Shown: positions 38,801 through 39,354 of the stretch, piece after piece
Layout: the number at the start of each line of letters is the position of its first letter
Position numbering within the stretch: position 1 is the stretch's first letter
Notes under the pieces: generated by a model
The model's database searches: none
What the model saw: the letters and a program-made list of their open reading frames with translations, nothing else
What the model was told of the DNA's origin: nothing
Made by a program: the position numbers and the translations under genes
Assembly: GCA_009377585.1 (NCBI GenBank)
Contig: WHTS01000039.1
Span: 1-47,859 of the forward strand
DNA from: Betaproteobacteria bacterium
GTDB lineage: Bacteria > Pseudomonadota > Gammaproteobacteria > Burkholderiales > WYBJ01
DNA: 47,859 nt
Reading direction: 5' to 3'

Positions 38801-39167
38801 CGGGCAGATCGAGTTGCGGCTCCGCCGCGAGGATCGACGCCTCGAATGCAAGCGGACTCATATCGACCGGTGCGTACGCGCCCGTTTCTGCGCCTGGCGC
38901 GAGCGCAGCAAGCACGGAAGATCCCATCTGGGGGGCCAGCTCGATCGCGGGCTGGTTCTCCACTTGGTGGAGATACAGAGCAGCGGCCGTCTGATCTCGC
39001 GGTGAAGTGCCAGGAGCTGCGGCCGCGAGCAAATCGGCGGAAAGCAGCAGGCGCTGTTCGAGTGGCTCGAACAGCAATGTGCGTCGACTTGGTGGCCCGC
39101 TTGCTGTTGTGCGTACAGCCCTATGGTACGCCTGGCCCTGAGATGCCCTACGTCTGCGTCCGAACAT
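8817..39167 (-). CDS. Giant multidomain LEPR-XLL surface/exported protein (10,116 residues)
   Basis: One open frame of 30,351 bases without frameshift encodes a protein of roughly 1 MDa. It starts at ATG 39167 after a strong ribosome site (GAGGAG, 39179-39174). Domains in order: LEPR-XLL motif (29-47), metzincin-like region (133-285), Asp-box propeller (300-790), repeated modules with EF-hand-like loops (990-3220), RTX arrays (3327-4373, 4800-4870, 5010-5065, 7155-7190), two pre-peptidase-like domains (4540-4795), FG-GAP repeats (5250-6447), ELWxSDGT repeats (6570-6990), a composite leucine-rich region (7263-7970), two LamG (7996-8446), an Sdr-B-like domain (8530-8588), eight PKD (8835-9594), an Ig-like domain, a cohesin-like domain (9713-9853), a dockerin-like pair (9855-9921) and a tail. 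It is rich in Asp/Gly and nearly free of Cys (about four by eye), typical of calcium-stabilised exported proteins. No secretion genes are adjacent. A role in adhesion or surface-layer building is inferred from the domains. Confidence 0.93.
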   Translation of the reverse strand: MFGRRRRASQGQAYHRAVRTTASGPPSRRTLLFEPLEQRLLLSADLLAAAAPGTSPRDQTAAALYLHQVENQPAIELAPQMGSSVLAALAPGAETGAYAPVDMSPLAFEASILAAEPQLDLPELQLTSGDAADFAGQVLYLDLDGESGVVYDGAVRIQDLGVPAFEAPGDLAGQENAIIELALDRLDEVFADLGLIVMTNKPDLGIEYSTIYVGGNDSIFSDYGSFLGLAEKVDVGNEDRRDVAFVFSENIFADGMTVDDYAFALTTLLDHEARHLLGYAHVEGSTQGLQAAAAVTGTFHGAELLRADKDSNASGANNSQIETHIAVDPLLPSHIVATANDVLGKGLEFTMRSLSAGTRWDVVKVGADAPVDGAVAIDGSVAFDRFGNVHVAYLTQVRGTGSDAGKDFNTIMYAMSGNGGLSYLDIRKLNAPAVSGFDKPWIATGPDAETPGNEAVFITYQDGAESISIQGASVSGPASVGPFARFDIVSNGPGNMAVPTVGPKGQVVVAWMDFKDGNRSIPTDIQMARDMDGLKDGLDFKRDIEPLTAPKTAAVRSGIDATPARGTGASPYVAYDRSNGGPYSHNGRLYLMYADRTVDGGMDIFVKHSDDDGEHWSDRVRVNDDKRGKNDQFFPAISVDQVTGAVFGSWFDTRNSKKVDPKDKIRTPPPVENTTDGQEVQYFASASLDGGVKWLRNVKVSDGTSDEDGADFKRAKPNDIDPFDFGDYAGIAAFGGTAYAAWPDNSNSTKDLAPFDSGVGPADGRPFEVYVDKVVLNSEGGLTVTMAGTPGDDTFYVRLDASGRFVQFYQLPGRTASPADFDPVLVVPTYTATRSTLVSIIVKGLDGNDDLILDNAKNGVINVFSINYDGGSGTNRLFVKANKLGERDTFVIGTTSSGVDGATVLKVGLDYQTVEFGSVSQIVGPPDPPAETVLAFMRQGLAFADSAFGRYERLLARDIAVVGESFGLAPTGAGGNALPNPALTQPQILGRLIEDGLGAFSLRDIGETITTNEELRHRLDGLDSEDNVRLIDVGQDTPSPDDDRTEFDIRIEKTLKWNADLGLGREGPLGTIDVQGSAEIAADVALHLVAGVDGRGFYIRPNTADDPELTLRNIRISGPVEAAGRFGFLGVDLMDAALTVDPGVRLQLKLDDPGTDALDGVVRAPEFEVPVTQLGEVSLIGNPSADDVVLAATFTISALETDGVPLFELGNAEVTFTWSDIATPESFSVAATTQAAEELLNTIESAADEVLAGLSTLSSLVQQYAGTDVLGTKLPIVNKTMGDVLGDVASVDIGPSQVASVSGTFEVGDKKQFVILLQDTNIASKGIDVGDAVFYKSGGIEVQGTIAQVEQTDFVVEFGKDLNQDPDFVAPRPTGSSPGDQASDEAVFRVVGFGTLAQQFDDFITGLKQRLTLTAEIPTLQNLITELAEFLGVDLEALGVAVTGSGNERALQFTIPFNPDPIQFTEHLDLGTSVAGLAFDGTGDVKFTVDPQFRLPIGIRLHPDVPIGERFFLAEDEAPEITLGLSALIDDPSITGKIADVFQVRLEEDTTVTPNQGISLAGMVSVNLVDPTSGAGADERITLDEFSPAELTDMFVANIEGALDIDGLTLAADASGVSLGSLKISIDGATDGHIDSLDDLIAVLSRIDVEGDLGLPEDLPIPAFVRDAMLQGLLTVVDWADRLDDSAPFTQQLPLADSSLGDALDLATRVRSRLYEPVAAYFTDDTTPTLSGLVAALRREFADLVADASQTELVFDLDLALGGSSEIPIALGSEASGLGLSVDASAQLALDAGLQFVSAADENTPKFAFGVNFTPGIDLGEAFFVRAEKFVATGSVSATNLDAGITAGFLGARIVGGNVALDGRVTGTFTDPNDDGRLTIGELIGAGADAFSNLTSTGTVTATLPVQATIGGRPLETGTDQPIILVTDDDLFGGAAPTFEARNFEDLLNFSNVTPESVLALLQQLGGWLDGFGDSGVFGTRIPFTSDTTLGDVVDLGRAFTDQMVALVTAPDGTPNYSTLQELTERIVARLGGDPTRVRYDAATNLLTFDVTLAQVFAPQPVAIGFDVGLEPLGAISSASEVSVDGGVTLDVTFGIDLSPLRPDTTPEDPLDDDSLTSHFFVQDASLTALAQASAADIDAIARLFDFVEIGVANGVGTLAASLALSLKDPNTQAGTSGRITLPELYGALTDPTTLAEADFDGFANLILPVSMRPALPGLTLPPEAKLTVTWSDITDPGTLLVQQTGLEQLFDFEHLGFDDVLAAVQGVVDYLATLESFGFLDQKLPLLDLSVGDLLQATGELSARIEEFKRNPAQSLQAIEELLEDAVGLADPPGTPDFDSAEVELTLDRSIAENPALKVALQFAHDYDSGPREMNLDLAQLVGLVSGDAAAALAGVTNLIDVGGEAVMQIEAGARFDLDFGIDLSDGVDPVPFLYDSTGLTLDAAILGSDIRFEAAVGPVGVFIGSATQPGTARLDRDGDPATTDRAAFSVGITDDPSDHRYRLSELSTSLVDVDVQGAISVDLPVFCPTPADALDPLRIEIPDLGYLIGILIDPSSAVPGQEAVVFASAPDLAQCIADIGIPDDLSSLLDGLDLMLQGLQQALSGEVFGVALPLVGDSLEDGARFIEDFRDDVLARLRALANHSDDAVRQALFEVFGPAGLGLLRDGADTGVDVNLDDIQLASSPEDVSFAMHLGQDLSLLSVPIDFDIGLPALGLEVDGDVDVRLGWGFQMGFGVSRSDGVYFDTDARDAAGNSIPELAVDLEVTAPSLSAVGSLGFLRLQAKDDETAPSRLAGQFTIDLRDPGDDDDRLTFAELAGGPDLDAMIDAAFTADADVNLDLDLSLGDGAAFPRLLADFGLDWSFAGADPGESDPFGNRPQIAFENVRLDLGTFLANVVGPMVDTVDSVLGPIRPVLGVLNTRLPVLSDLGPTRSLLDRNDDGAVTLLEMAALLGNGADSAATFLAALGNVLDLADILDGLSTAGDAVLLDFGSFDLGAIDVRGLPDLTTATPNVTRATDPLDQFKNNGTAEQREAAEKLTAAPGGGFVFPVIENPTSLFGLLMGKDAPLIGYDMPAVNISMPYSQFFPLLGPLGVTLAGSINVDLDLAFGFDTFGARRFADSGFDPGEVGLILDGLYISDTGKADATGSDVDEVILRAAIEAFGAVNVGIASAGVGGGIGAIIGLDISDPNDDGKMRASEFADMLAANPICVFNADGKLTAGLSAFVKIGFGFFSLTKRFNIAEVTLLDFTYGCDPDAQEPPVLASQSGDLLTLNLGPRADDRRSVNIMDADENFKITHVDGEAGNETVTVSAFGAEQIFTGVRHIVAEGGLGNDTITLDEGVLATAELWGDFSDPARVADFGEDTLFGGEGAAILRGGGGADQLEGRTGADQLFGDEGDDRLNGRDGNDLLDGSIGLDLIGGGDGNDTLLGGDDDDELTGGAGDDRLDGGLGIDQLTGDAGSDILIGGLGIDVLTGGDDDDILIGGSVAIELTDDLTDDSDDVLLGEGGNDRLEGGRGRDRLEGGDGIDAIFGAAGLDALDGGTGDDRIVGGADADTVEGGAGHDIIVGDEGMIDADGIVTLVTLAGEGADILRGGLGNDRLYGQGAADELFGGEGDDRLEGGDGGDRLEGGSGLDVLLGAAGDDILLGGSEDDTLEGDLGDDRLEGDDGDDRLAGGAGFDILVGGLDADTILGGTESDTIAGGGGHDVADGESGDDRISGDAGDDTLSGGEGNDRILGGGDADTIMAGSGDDSVDGDAGNDVIFGETGVDTLFGGADDDVLVGGSGDDAVSGDAGSDVLWGGAELIARAQFRLAPGETAADKFELPPEFLTDAVQRTILPPLITPKALQGLSLAGETGDGEDLLTGGSGDDFLFGGGDVDRLDGGAGNDYGDGGAAQDQVSGGSGDDVMRGGLNDDVVRGDGGIDQVYGDAGRDYLFGDAGAEDGIQAGQRLWGGEGSDFLHAFAAVTINADPALLATEVARVGDELHGGGGGDFVYGNLRADFLFGDGGKDFLHGEFLSGPAYALNAQPATTGGADQLFGGTGEDDLLGGGGGDEVWGGADSDRLEGQDGSDQLFGGGGIDVLLLDVDAGYSVLGGETFDGHFGNRAPGDALDDNATDILLIPGTNFADSIRLSQTPAGLLQVDYTDDAPTRLIQASWRDGQGRPLVEQFSISSLGGNDVVEFAEGAAALDLRDLIARSDDWVTVLEGGAGNDTLRGSAGRDRMDGGVGTDTLFGLGGDDRLSGDDGIGDAADLDLLFGGQGHDDLFGGQGHNELHAWSRNPLPAGDTQFGVFVDSAGGFHDSDGDADDDGVLDNGVLNPDGTSMPYTLEDSGLNRMLGGPRADKLYGGTGLDFLYGNGADDGDDQLFRADGTLFENLDGGLTGLDDDWKAYARETDKVWYYGATQLSDEIHVDFVTEPGLLGDHHLITRLTRNGDASTFDAQVQLDFQAQDENGTYVWRPDDLVFDAEARKHLPLRDLQRLLPAESDFLAIIVDALDGNDQVVVGPTVVKSVWIDAGPGDDRVEIRSGQPILVDATEGSTRNDEPADAFDLGQFDSDTTFTGLTLDSPMDEDWYLVTFGLTPGTGDLLAVRSLSEQDRLRVELRDTADNVLLPVRSGNGRVDVDLGGLGLQAGTAYRLHLFSDRTPTVYDIALAFEATPDAAESNDTIESAFRLEAMQRISQVSGLRLQSAADADWFTFSLPEEDVSIANLRTPADAIRLAAVSGGPYTFQLLRADGTVVQTAGADGALALGTIEAGNYVLTAGEYRLKVTGTIAGRYDLHVSVGRGRGDVLDLSPGTAIDLSSATRILRRDLILGGAGDDVLSGGSGEEWIFGGPDNDVLSGGLDRQASDILFGEGGDDVFQLIPDGLPFIKGTQRTLIPTLSDRFEGGDGADQVLFLGGELDRFGEAVPDHVAIRYNSKIHRYELTSLVWDVANREFVREPDGSFAQRYLYYQPRNIESTVIDTRAGDDEVRADPGYRFPGTDPEWGIAPGDLEQRGLNAALTTLTIRGGTGNDRLFGGAYNDALDGGAGLDFILGGEGNDRITGGDGDDQLAGDGQSPAPGDFSVLPPDAFEYTTRVGGAFGRNDTAPFAAPLGPVAANTVLGNLNFSYGDTGDWYVIPTPDALRTFDTADAAYLSPQMIQVLNEAGQPLEGFDPARHLFLFPAVFGPGQSFAPAERFVGVPEFYLLHLVNPQFVNQQTTPRPEPAGPYRLSFTAQVGQSIHVPAAVDTFTVTPAGGADQPVVIPLGDIDGNGFNDFIAAVRENVSVPVTVARLVFGSTTPGDATLDSDGPTLRIPAQVLAAAQDPGVFGSRRAFFAAPGDYNGDGLDDIAIAITDTAGGSYDEEGVYLIFGKSGPWAGELDVVGDADAVIAMTGTFSINNAGDVDGDGKDDLLIGKTAGDPLNRAYLFYGRDDWSPESLFLADFNDAGGAASLDGVTIDNAPPPGSAQVAGLWHVSSGRDTEPGHSASSSLYFGQGEASAGGGNYNVGHTAGSFTTPIIDLTTVRSAELSFNSFLQTEGTAPNFDHAQVSISASFEGEPFGAFIPLVSNAAQGAGGLPDPSGGWQRVAVDLQNFVQNPITNPAGSRVQIRFEFDTRDSASNALEGWYVDDVLVRTFLQESSADVVFQGDFNLGASETGIGDINGDSIDDAAIVDAGVSTGRIYLMYGAARGEGAWVGGFPDQFADVTLLPEDGLSFGGFQLKPAGNVDNDFIDSNDNGQRDPGEPELDDLVIAGPDTSYIVFGGSPLTAASEPVSLTSLLAQTPRQAVKVNTGSLFSLGDSNGDGFDDLGAFVISNYPTLDEASQDRHGVGHVFYGGARDAFAPSAPDLVLEPAVSDFGLFANAGRFENVRSYKFAGMGDINGDQHTDFALADGLGGVVHAYLGRAPLPATPQPPDVIGVTRELFVFSLATPLQPVVADPQGVTLPRQSPAPIPVAAAFALTGSRSNEALGQSRSLGDLNGDGFEDLLITGFSASYILLGPVDLDASEGIATRANIRFDAASLETPATGHGDLDGDGFDDLVLRSATASNRLMVVFGSADLPATLTAGATSIVFDQPNITDVIISAHLLDWDGDHKTDILVRASDRAYVIAGKDLVIDAELQGHVVNVATIARAGSEGLSADAFVPGDVNGDGLDEALFLDAVEAATQTAYLFLGRRSGAGPTELTLDTADASFDIGSFFVPESGVASGRLQTAAVGDLDRDGYDDIALWRTLELDAAGSATLYLFRGSAQFALGAAQALSGDDAAVRFQRQQAADFGDTVSVDGILSVTSGDWDGDGQIDLAVGESLRGGIGPGSTIIDIQRRGVVHVFRDIGDRFGGTGATLNLADADVALTGEQDLDFFGALVAGTSLDVDRDGIDDLLIGAPFGQAAAGKLYLVYGARPADPSVLEDAANAIALENFPIPGSGAFLGRNDIFGQVPDVDIDGDGEPDFVLLPGQDRWYRFTTLGDGQAGSQIVLAPGFEAARTALLHGNDARFDPTPSADDSPIEPGNTLSIGTEAGDQVILEVDLSPYLDRRNDPTAIERALLTLDYPSPFATQGPGAPVLLTDANDMLFFSASNPASGRELWKSDGTVLGTSMLRDINPGLFFAGPDLLGLSANPQNLIDVDGTLYFTATDFSSSLPTGTELWRSDGTTAGTVLVKDINAGADSSDPANLVNVNGVLYFTANTTANGVELWRIDPDPALGAVLVRDINLFFGGTASANPAHLTNVDGTLYFTATDGSSGVELWRSDGTAAGTTLVSDLNVAPGAGSNPANLTAIGGTLFFTATDGVDGIELWRSDGTAGSTTLVRNINTAAGTDSNPTNLTDIGGVLYFTADDGGGTGLWRSDGSGAGTVRLADVNASFAGLSTFDQLTASGDSIYFTAFEPTTGVELWHYDVAANTLQRLTDIAAGPVSAEPSALTLVGDSLFFAADAGTRAPELWKSDGSVQGTVKVSADPRGVGELHTVGSTVYFTASDAQGASGLWLTDGTAAGTKRLVDAGLINRSMQVAVLDAEGDGTPMPLDATAATGTVATRDLSTVSGTQPIEVDLTSAVRAALAGGKTRLTLRLSLDSPNPGNPVVIFSSTDLAHRTGLEVVTRESSGVVADLYDAHGARLAQGQSIIDLRTPEAGTFYLKVYNPAAAEQTEPLSFSLEAAPPIPGFSQPASDRDLIRGSDGDDILIGNRHLDRLFGERGVDLFVAEATEIGETLEPGESRRDPFIGEETTVSQRELPPIDPSIDAYFHDRALHVAVARALGIPVTTTGDGTLLVQEPIRASQMAELRHLDLTGLGIADLRGLEFATNLRSLALAGNRVSELSPLAPAIVTVGEAIGNPVGARRLEYLSFDFNPVTDLSPLAELAGLKALSLDNEPRITVPQVDGSLYVLDNPTPGTSSQFGQVIAASADYVVVSSPFADSGADDAGLVHVFAARDGSLLRTIAHPQPQLGSRFGSSLALDGDLLAVGAPADDVGGVQDAGAAYVFDLRSGALLATLTKPGSLAAGDNFGSAVALRLNTVVVGAPGDDTGAINTGAAFVFAASTGSPIERLPNPTPTGSESFGASLALEGDTLVVGAPSALVSSVNAGEAHLYDLERGTRLATIPNPAPLGFADFARSVAISGQRVLIGAPGTVILGVNPAAAYLYDSATGLPVGTILDPDPALAGFGASVALRGDVALVGDVSTPLFGFNDGTAYLFDVSDGHLVRTLEPSPIPRGGGFGFSVALPGATVVVGAPGAAQVHVHEGVRVMDAGPLANLGSLEFLSLSDQQIDRLDALVDLDQLDSLYLDGNRIGEIGPLLGQQTVDDSDPGFTASSGWLANIDPVSGAFEQDYRFIRTAGPINPEPQAAEWVFSDLDPGAYAVLVTWPEAESRASDAQYSVFDGAAATPQTTVPVNQKLAPSGSALGAVSWQLLSVVDNASGILRVRLTDTAAGVDTVAADAVRIVAVDAATGQDRAILPALNVLDLAGNPLDNRAYDLYLGPLQQRFGAGLTVDTDAAPALRIGPLRDGPSRALQLDGSDDFVEIPGSASLDIRRTMTMELWMQADRAADGTLAFPAGTQWMPLVQKSSGVLGARTYSLWLERSGFVLLTSADTAGDEFIQTAAGVIQPGQWYHVAGVIDRDGGSLQLFVHDAAGTRVASIAGTVRATDAVSTAMPLELGRTLEIDSTYTAFKGTLDEVAVWNVARTQGEIETGLFTQRSGTEAGLAGHWRFEEAGGQVAFDRSANANHGSLGDVPAPLLAGASPATGLVLRFDGIDDFVISPNLRNAFPDETVTLEVWFNAIAPGVIVSELGTAAINTSWHDSQIEILATGEVRARVWNLPSVSLGVAAFGTWQHAVLRYDRASLALDGFLDGVKSFETVFGDRQAPWEAGGTGALFYALGPTDATHLGNGAFFKGRIDEFRVWNSARTDAEIQADRRVVLSGAEPGLAMYWQLDQIDFLSTPDQSGHGLIGTVLGPTFQSAVPGRVYPLLGTDGDDAVLVTTAASDNSGVTPIVRDNNLHLTVAPGTTGTAAIAVRTSDRTFAGRTDDVRFDFTADVHAIYGSTFADADRDGVKDAGEGAIENAALFLDANGNDAPDPDEAITYSDLNGRYAFTDLPLVPRSQLVFSTDFETEAPAQLSGVTTTEPVQGYTGLGPTQAPFSGNFLRIAEGGAPSAVATVTLTDLPEHSSIDLGFLLAIIDTWDGSGPQPDLFNVTVDGASVFAATFTNVNQAGFVQGYRPSVASVDLTPESERFVDRGFAQVATVGDAAYDMSAEARFKAIPHSASTLTIRWFANGSGLETIGNESWAIDNLTVTLNGLPPAPVRVVEQPPAGWQPTTGTTAVGASGERVGTRSVSFTASDPVAEKVDFAHVRVVAAGADRRANEGVAIAFTAAVTDPDAANGGNIDLAWLVRDPSGTTAAEGSGATFSFTPIDDGTYRVLLSATDLDDAGQTYQDVIFVFAGNVAPTFDAGADGALDEGEALARTLTFTDPGADTWTATVDYGDGSEIVSIPATELIDRRLDLSHTYRDNGAFAVVVRVTDDDGDTATDTLQVSVGNLTPTADAGPDRTVTEGASVAFGPAAADPGAGDTLVYEWSAVASNGQVVPVATAPAFTFTPADQGTYTVTLTVTDDDGAAVTDTAVITVTDVPPSVALAGAASAAEGAPYLLRIDAVTEPGADTATQFQVHWGDGTLAETVTSAALAVAGGTLAHTYQEGAAARTVTLDVVDEEGTHAGAGSLAVSVQNVAPALSGLTRSATTLAENGSLTLGGTLTDAGLLDTHTVRIDWGDGTAQLVALAVGAREFAVVHKYQDDVASGTAIRVQVSDGSADSAESTAAVAVRNVAPTLAVLTLSPSAATEGDVLMLIGDVDDAGTLDSHSLSVDWGDGTPAESSTLGAGGTFSLSHRYGVPGTYPVTTLVSDDDGGIVSDTRPVAIANRPPVIAPEGLGSFEEGVPFARTVHFGDPSGQEDDWTGTVRYDTGPVLPLTLNEDQSFTLQHVFPQDAASHTVTVIVTDRFGGSDTKTFDAEVVNVAPTVRAGPDVGLRPGATLSRQVIFADPGTDTWAAQVDFGDGSAPLTLPNLTARSFDLTHLYTQTGRFEVTVTVSDDDGVSEPDAFFVDVTTQLPLEVTDITPAASGLRVGFNRALDLTALNLFGTDAEGTGAADVILRGATTGPVRGSLVVSVDARSMTFVPTGGALAPDTYTVTLRSAQGGLKDQDGWMLDGNGNGIQGDDFVTSFTVAPSTRVLRVPDFARGPGQTINLPATHSAAGIPIQLIGGAGIGSASFDLRFDPALLGVNGITKDGAAVLDSAVVVADMSQATSGLIHIELTSLTDLPDTPLTVLHVQASVPASATYGAAHLLDIQGLQFNGGTLDGVDDDGLHLVAYLGDTDGRASYSSLDARNVQRVVVRLDSGFDAYPLIDPVIVGDVNGNARLDSIDARLIQRRVVRMAVPELPELPSPLPVVTVMGSDAARETSGRPTVGDNFAQAKLRATDAASAFGFGHDLERGTIDAGPFALDPAWQPADDTSTERVLGKARSAKVSAQVPLRTLVSTPELFAVPRLSHEGEAGLTAASSAAIDWTAGGQGAASTRVASIPGGAPWVSDFVGNLGRGDAQANPNSKLRIELATAAVVPPPGRYTPPSLAT
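9405..9606 (-). other. Dockerin-like calcium-loop pair
   Basis: Two loops separated by a linker, GDTDGRASYSSLDARNVQR and GDVNGNARLDSIDARLIQR (residues about 9855-9921), follow the dockerin pattern of D-x-[DN]-x-[DN] and a closing Asp with a following helix. They come immediately after the cohesin-like domain, near the C-terminus of the giant protein. Confidence 0.7.
9607..10031 (-). other. Cohesin-like domain
   Basis: Residues about 9713-9853 show the cohesin-type pattern: an opening IPIQLIGGAGIGSASFDLRF strand pair, then DPALLGV, LIHIELTSL and a late HVQASVPASA segment. Such domains bind dockerins, and one follows directly in the same chain. Confidence 0.6.
10035..10388 (-). other. Bacterial Ig-like (SbsA/Big_5-type) domain
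   Basis: Residues about 9593-9711 begin VTDITPAASGLRVGFNRALD and contain ALAPDTYTVTLRSAQGGLKD. That is the usual pattern of the Ig-like domain in which a value is treated as outside a functional range. It separates the PKD block from the cohesin-like domain. Confidence 0.5.
10389..12665 (-). repeat. Eight tandem PKD domains
   Basis: Residues about 8835-9594 contain eight consecutive units of about 85-100 residues. Most begin N-V-A-P-T or a variant (NVAPTFDAG, NLTPTADAG, DVPPSVALAG, NVAPALSGL, NVAPTLAVL, NRPPVIAPEG, NVAPTVRAG). Several carry the PKD signatures DWGDGT or DYGDGS, HTY and VTVTVSDDDG. PKD arrays are usually rigid spacers in surface proteins. Confidence 0.9.
13405..13580 (-). other. 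SdrD B-like / Cna-B-like module
   Basis: Residues about 8530-8588 read GSTFADADRDGVKDAGEG, then LDANGNDAPDPDEA and a closing DLNGRYAFTDLPL. This is the calcium-binding SD-repeat B-domain pattern. A beta-rich segment (about 12750-13390) follows, resembling a jelly-roll appended to the module; I cannot name its family. Confidence 0.6.
13830..15185 (-). repeat. Two LamG / concanavalin-like domains
   Basis: Two domains of about 215 residues each begin ALQLDGSDDFVEIPGSAS and VLRFDGIDDFVISPN. Both contain the strand pattern MTMELWMQA or VTLEVWFNA, a central GQWYHVAGVID or GTWQHAVLRYD, and a closing DEVAVWNVART or DEFRVWNSART. Such domains commonly bind glycans; no ligand can be inferred. Confidence 0.85.
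15250..17385 (-). other. Leucine-rich repeat region interrupted by a seven-bladed FG-GAP propeller and a golvesin-like domain
   Basis: Leucine-rich repeats (LRHLDLTGLGIADL, NLRSLALAGNRVSEL, LEYLSFDFNPVTDL) run from 17385 to about 17065. They stop for seven units with FGxSxALxG and VVVGAP motifs (17035-15985), then resume (LEFLSLSDQQIDRL, LDSLYLDGNRIGEI). They are broken again by a golvesin/xanthan-lyase-like domain (15800-15370, with EWVFSDLDPGAYAVLVTWPE and VAADAVRIV), and close with LNVLDLAGNPLDNRAYD (to 15255). Two domains therefore appear to be inserted into one LRR solenoid. Confidence 0.7.
17600..17710 (-). repeat. Short RTX nonapeptide block
   Basis: Three or four GGxGxDxUx-like turns (RGSDGDDILIGNRHLDRLFG, then ERGVDLFV) lie just before the leucine-rich region. 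This block is far from the main array. Confidence 0.7.
18195..19460 (-). repeat. Nine ELWxSDGT (hyalin-like) repeats
   Basis: Nine units of about 45-55 residues carry ELWKSDGT, ELWRSDGT, GLWRSDGS or divergent forms (ELWRIDPD, ELWHYDVA). Each is followed by a DIN/DVN turn and by LYFTATD. Neighbouring units are close at DNA level: the stretch reading gtggcggtgaagtacagggt occurs near 18984 and again near 19299. The central copies probably arose by recent local duplication. Confidence 0.85.
19830..23420 (-). repeat. FG-GAP / integrin-alpha-type repeats with an inserted jelly-roll-like domain
   Basis: About fourteen calcium loops of the form GDxDGDGxxDxxI occur: GDIDGNGFNDF, GDYNGDGLDDIAI, GDVDGDGKDDLLIG, GDSNGDGFDDL, GDLNGDGFEDLLI, GDLDGDGFDDLVL, GDWDGDGQIDLAV and others. 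They suggest two or more consecutive beta-propellers. Between the third and fourth loops (about 22290-22900) sits a domain without such loops, beginning LADFNDAGGAASLDG and ending EGWYVDDVLVRTF. It resembles MAM or jelly-roll modules. Confidence 0.85.
23975..24145 (-). repeat. RTX nonapeptide block
   Basis: Five or six consecutive RTX turns (GGTGNDRLFGG, GGAGLDFILGGEGNDRITGG, DGDDQLAGDG) lie directly before the first FG-GAP propeller. Confidence 0.85.
24560..24775 (-). repeat. RTX nonapeptide block
   Basis: Turns ILGGAGDDVLSGGSGEE, IFGGPDNDVLSGG and ILFGEGGDDVFQL form a short calcium-binding roll after the pre-peptidase-like pair. Confidence 0.85.
24790..25545 (-). other. Two bacterial pre-peptidase C-terminal-like (PPC) domains
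   Basis: Two beta-rich domains begin with an E-x-N-D/N-D-E type motif (STRNDEPADAFDLG and AAESNDTIESAFRLE). They contain DEDWYLVTF and DADWFTFSL and end in YDIALAF and YDLHVSV. This is the PPC pattern found next to secreted proteases and in large surface proteins. Confidence 0.6.
26050..29195 (-). repeat. Main RTX calcium-binding nonapeptide array
   Basis: Residues about 3327-4373 are dominated by GGxGxDxUx nonapeptides, several dozen in all, for example GGAGDDRLDGGLGIDQLTGD. They run almost without break from 29090 to 27330, then in sub-blocks to 26050. One non-repeat stretch of about 60 residues (near 27610-27760) interrupts them. RTX arrays fold into parallel beta rolls on binding calcium outside the cell and are classic type I secretion cargo. 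Confidence 0.95.
29500..36200 (-). repeat. About six long repeated modules, several closing in an EF-hand-like loop
   Basis: A unit of about 290-420 residues recurs. Each has an amphipathic helical part ending in a LPLxDxSLGD-type motif (GTKLPIVNKTMGD near 35350, TQQLPLADSSLGD near 34095, GTRIPFTSDTTLGD near 33230, DQKLPLLDLSVGD near 32320, GVALPLVGDSLED near 31335, NTRLPVLSDLG near 30400). A beta-rich part rich in VxLDLGxxxxL strands follows. Several units close with an acidic loop; three match the EF-hand consensus (DPNDDGRLTIGE, DRNDDGAVTLLE, DPNDDGKMRASE). I cannot assign the module to a named family. Confidence 0.7.
36790..38265 (-). other. Sialidase-like beta-propeller with Asp boxes
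   Basis: Residues about 300-790 form a beta-rich domain with two clear Asp boxes (S-x-D-x-G-x-x-W): SDDDGEHW at about 609 and SLDGGVKW at about 687. Between and around them are strand motifs such as SPYVAYDRSNGG and RLYLMYADRT. This matches BNR/sialidase-type propellers. I did not find the arginine triad and catalytic Tyr/Glu of true sialidases with confidence, so no enzymatic claim is made. Confidence 0.65.
38310..38771 (-). other. Metzincin-like domain with HExxHxxGxxH motif
   Basis: Residues 271-281 read HEARHLLGYAH (38357-38325 on the reverse strand), an exact match to the metzincin zinc motif with all three His, the Glu and the Gly. The preceding region (133-270) has short strands and a helix (AFALTTLLD) leading into the motif, as in matrixin-like folds. 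I could not identify a Met-turn, so activity is uncertain. Confidence 0.6.
39027..39083 (-). other. N-terminal LEPR-XLL motif
   Basis: Residues 29-47 contain RRTLLFEPLEQRLLLSADLL, a form of the LEPR-XLL motif that marks the N-terminus of very large exported proteins. It follows a basic leader (MFGRRRRASQ), and there is no classical Sec signal peptide. The motif is thought to be a sorting or export signal. Confidence 0.8.
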
Positions 39168-39170
39168 TGT

Positions 39171-39187
39171 CTTCTCCTCGCGAGAAG
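39171..39187 (-). promoter_or_regulatory. Hairpin overlapping the ribosome site of the giant gene
   Basis: On the mRNA strand CTTCTC (39187-39182) can pair with GAGAAG (39176-39171) around a five-base loop, which would hide part of the GAGGAG ribosome site (39179-39174) six bases before the ATG. A six-pair stem is modest; a regulatory role is speculative. Confidence 0.35.
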
Positions 39188-39193
39188 ATCAAT

Positions 39194-39215
39194 GCACCGG
39201 CGGCGATGCCGGTGC
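39194..39215. repeat. Perfect 8-bp inverted repeat upstream of the giant gene
   Basis: GCACCGGC (39194-39201) and GCCGGTGC (39208-39215) pair around GGCGAT. It would lie in the leader of the giant mRNA if the candidate promoter at 39303-39331 is used. It could be an RNA hairpin or a protein-binding site. Confidence 0.45.
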
Positions 39216-39302
39216 GCCGTAGAAGAGCTTGCCCATCCAGCCCGAGTGCAACAGGTCAGGGGGCGAGGCCCGCACACACCCGCAACCAACAGAGCTACTT
39301 AC

Positions 39303-39331
39303 TTAATCACTCTACTCCTCAACACTGTCAT
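39303..39331 (-). promoter_or_regulatory. Candidate promoter of the giant gene
   Basis: On the reverse strand ATGACA (39331-39326) and GATTAA (39308-39303) are spaced by 17 bp, within a local AT-rich island (about 39290-39355) in otherwise GC-rich DNA. The -35 fits well and the -10 poorly. A start near 39296 would give a leader of about 130 bases. Confidence 0.3.
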
Positions 39332-39354
39332 TCGCAAAGCAACATGCATACGTA

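Noticed and set aside
8817-39167. Idea that the 30-kb frame is several genes fused by error
   Set aside because: There is no internal ribosome site with a new signal peptide, and domains and composition are continuous across all boundaries. Only the 3' tip shows foreign sequence.
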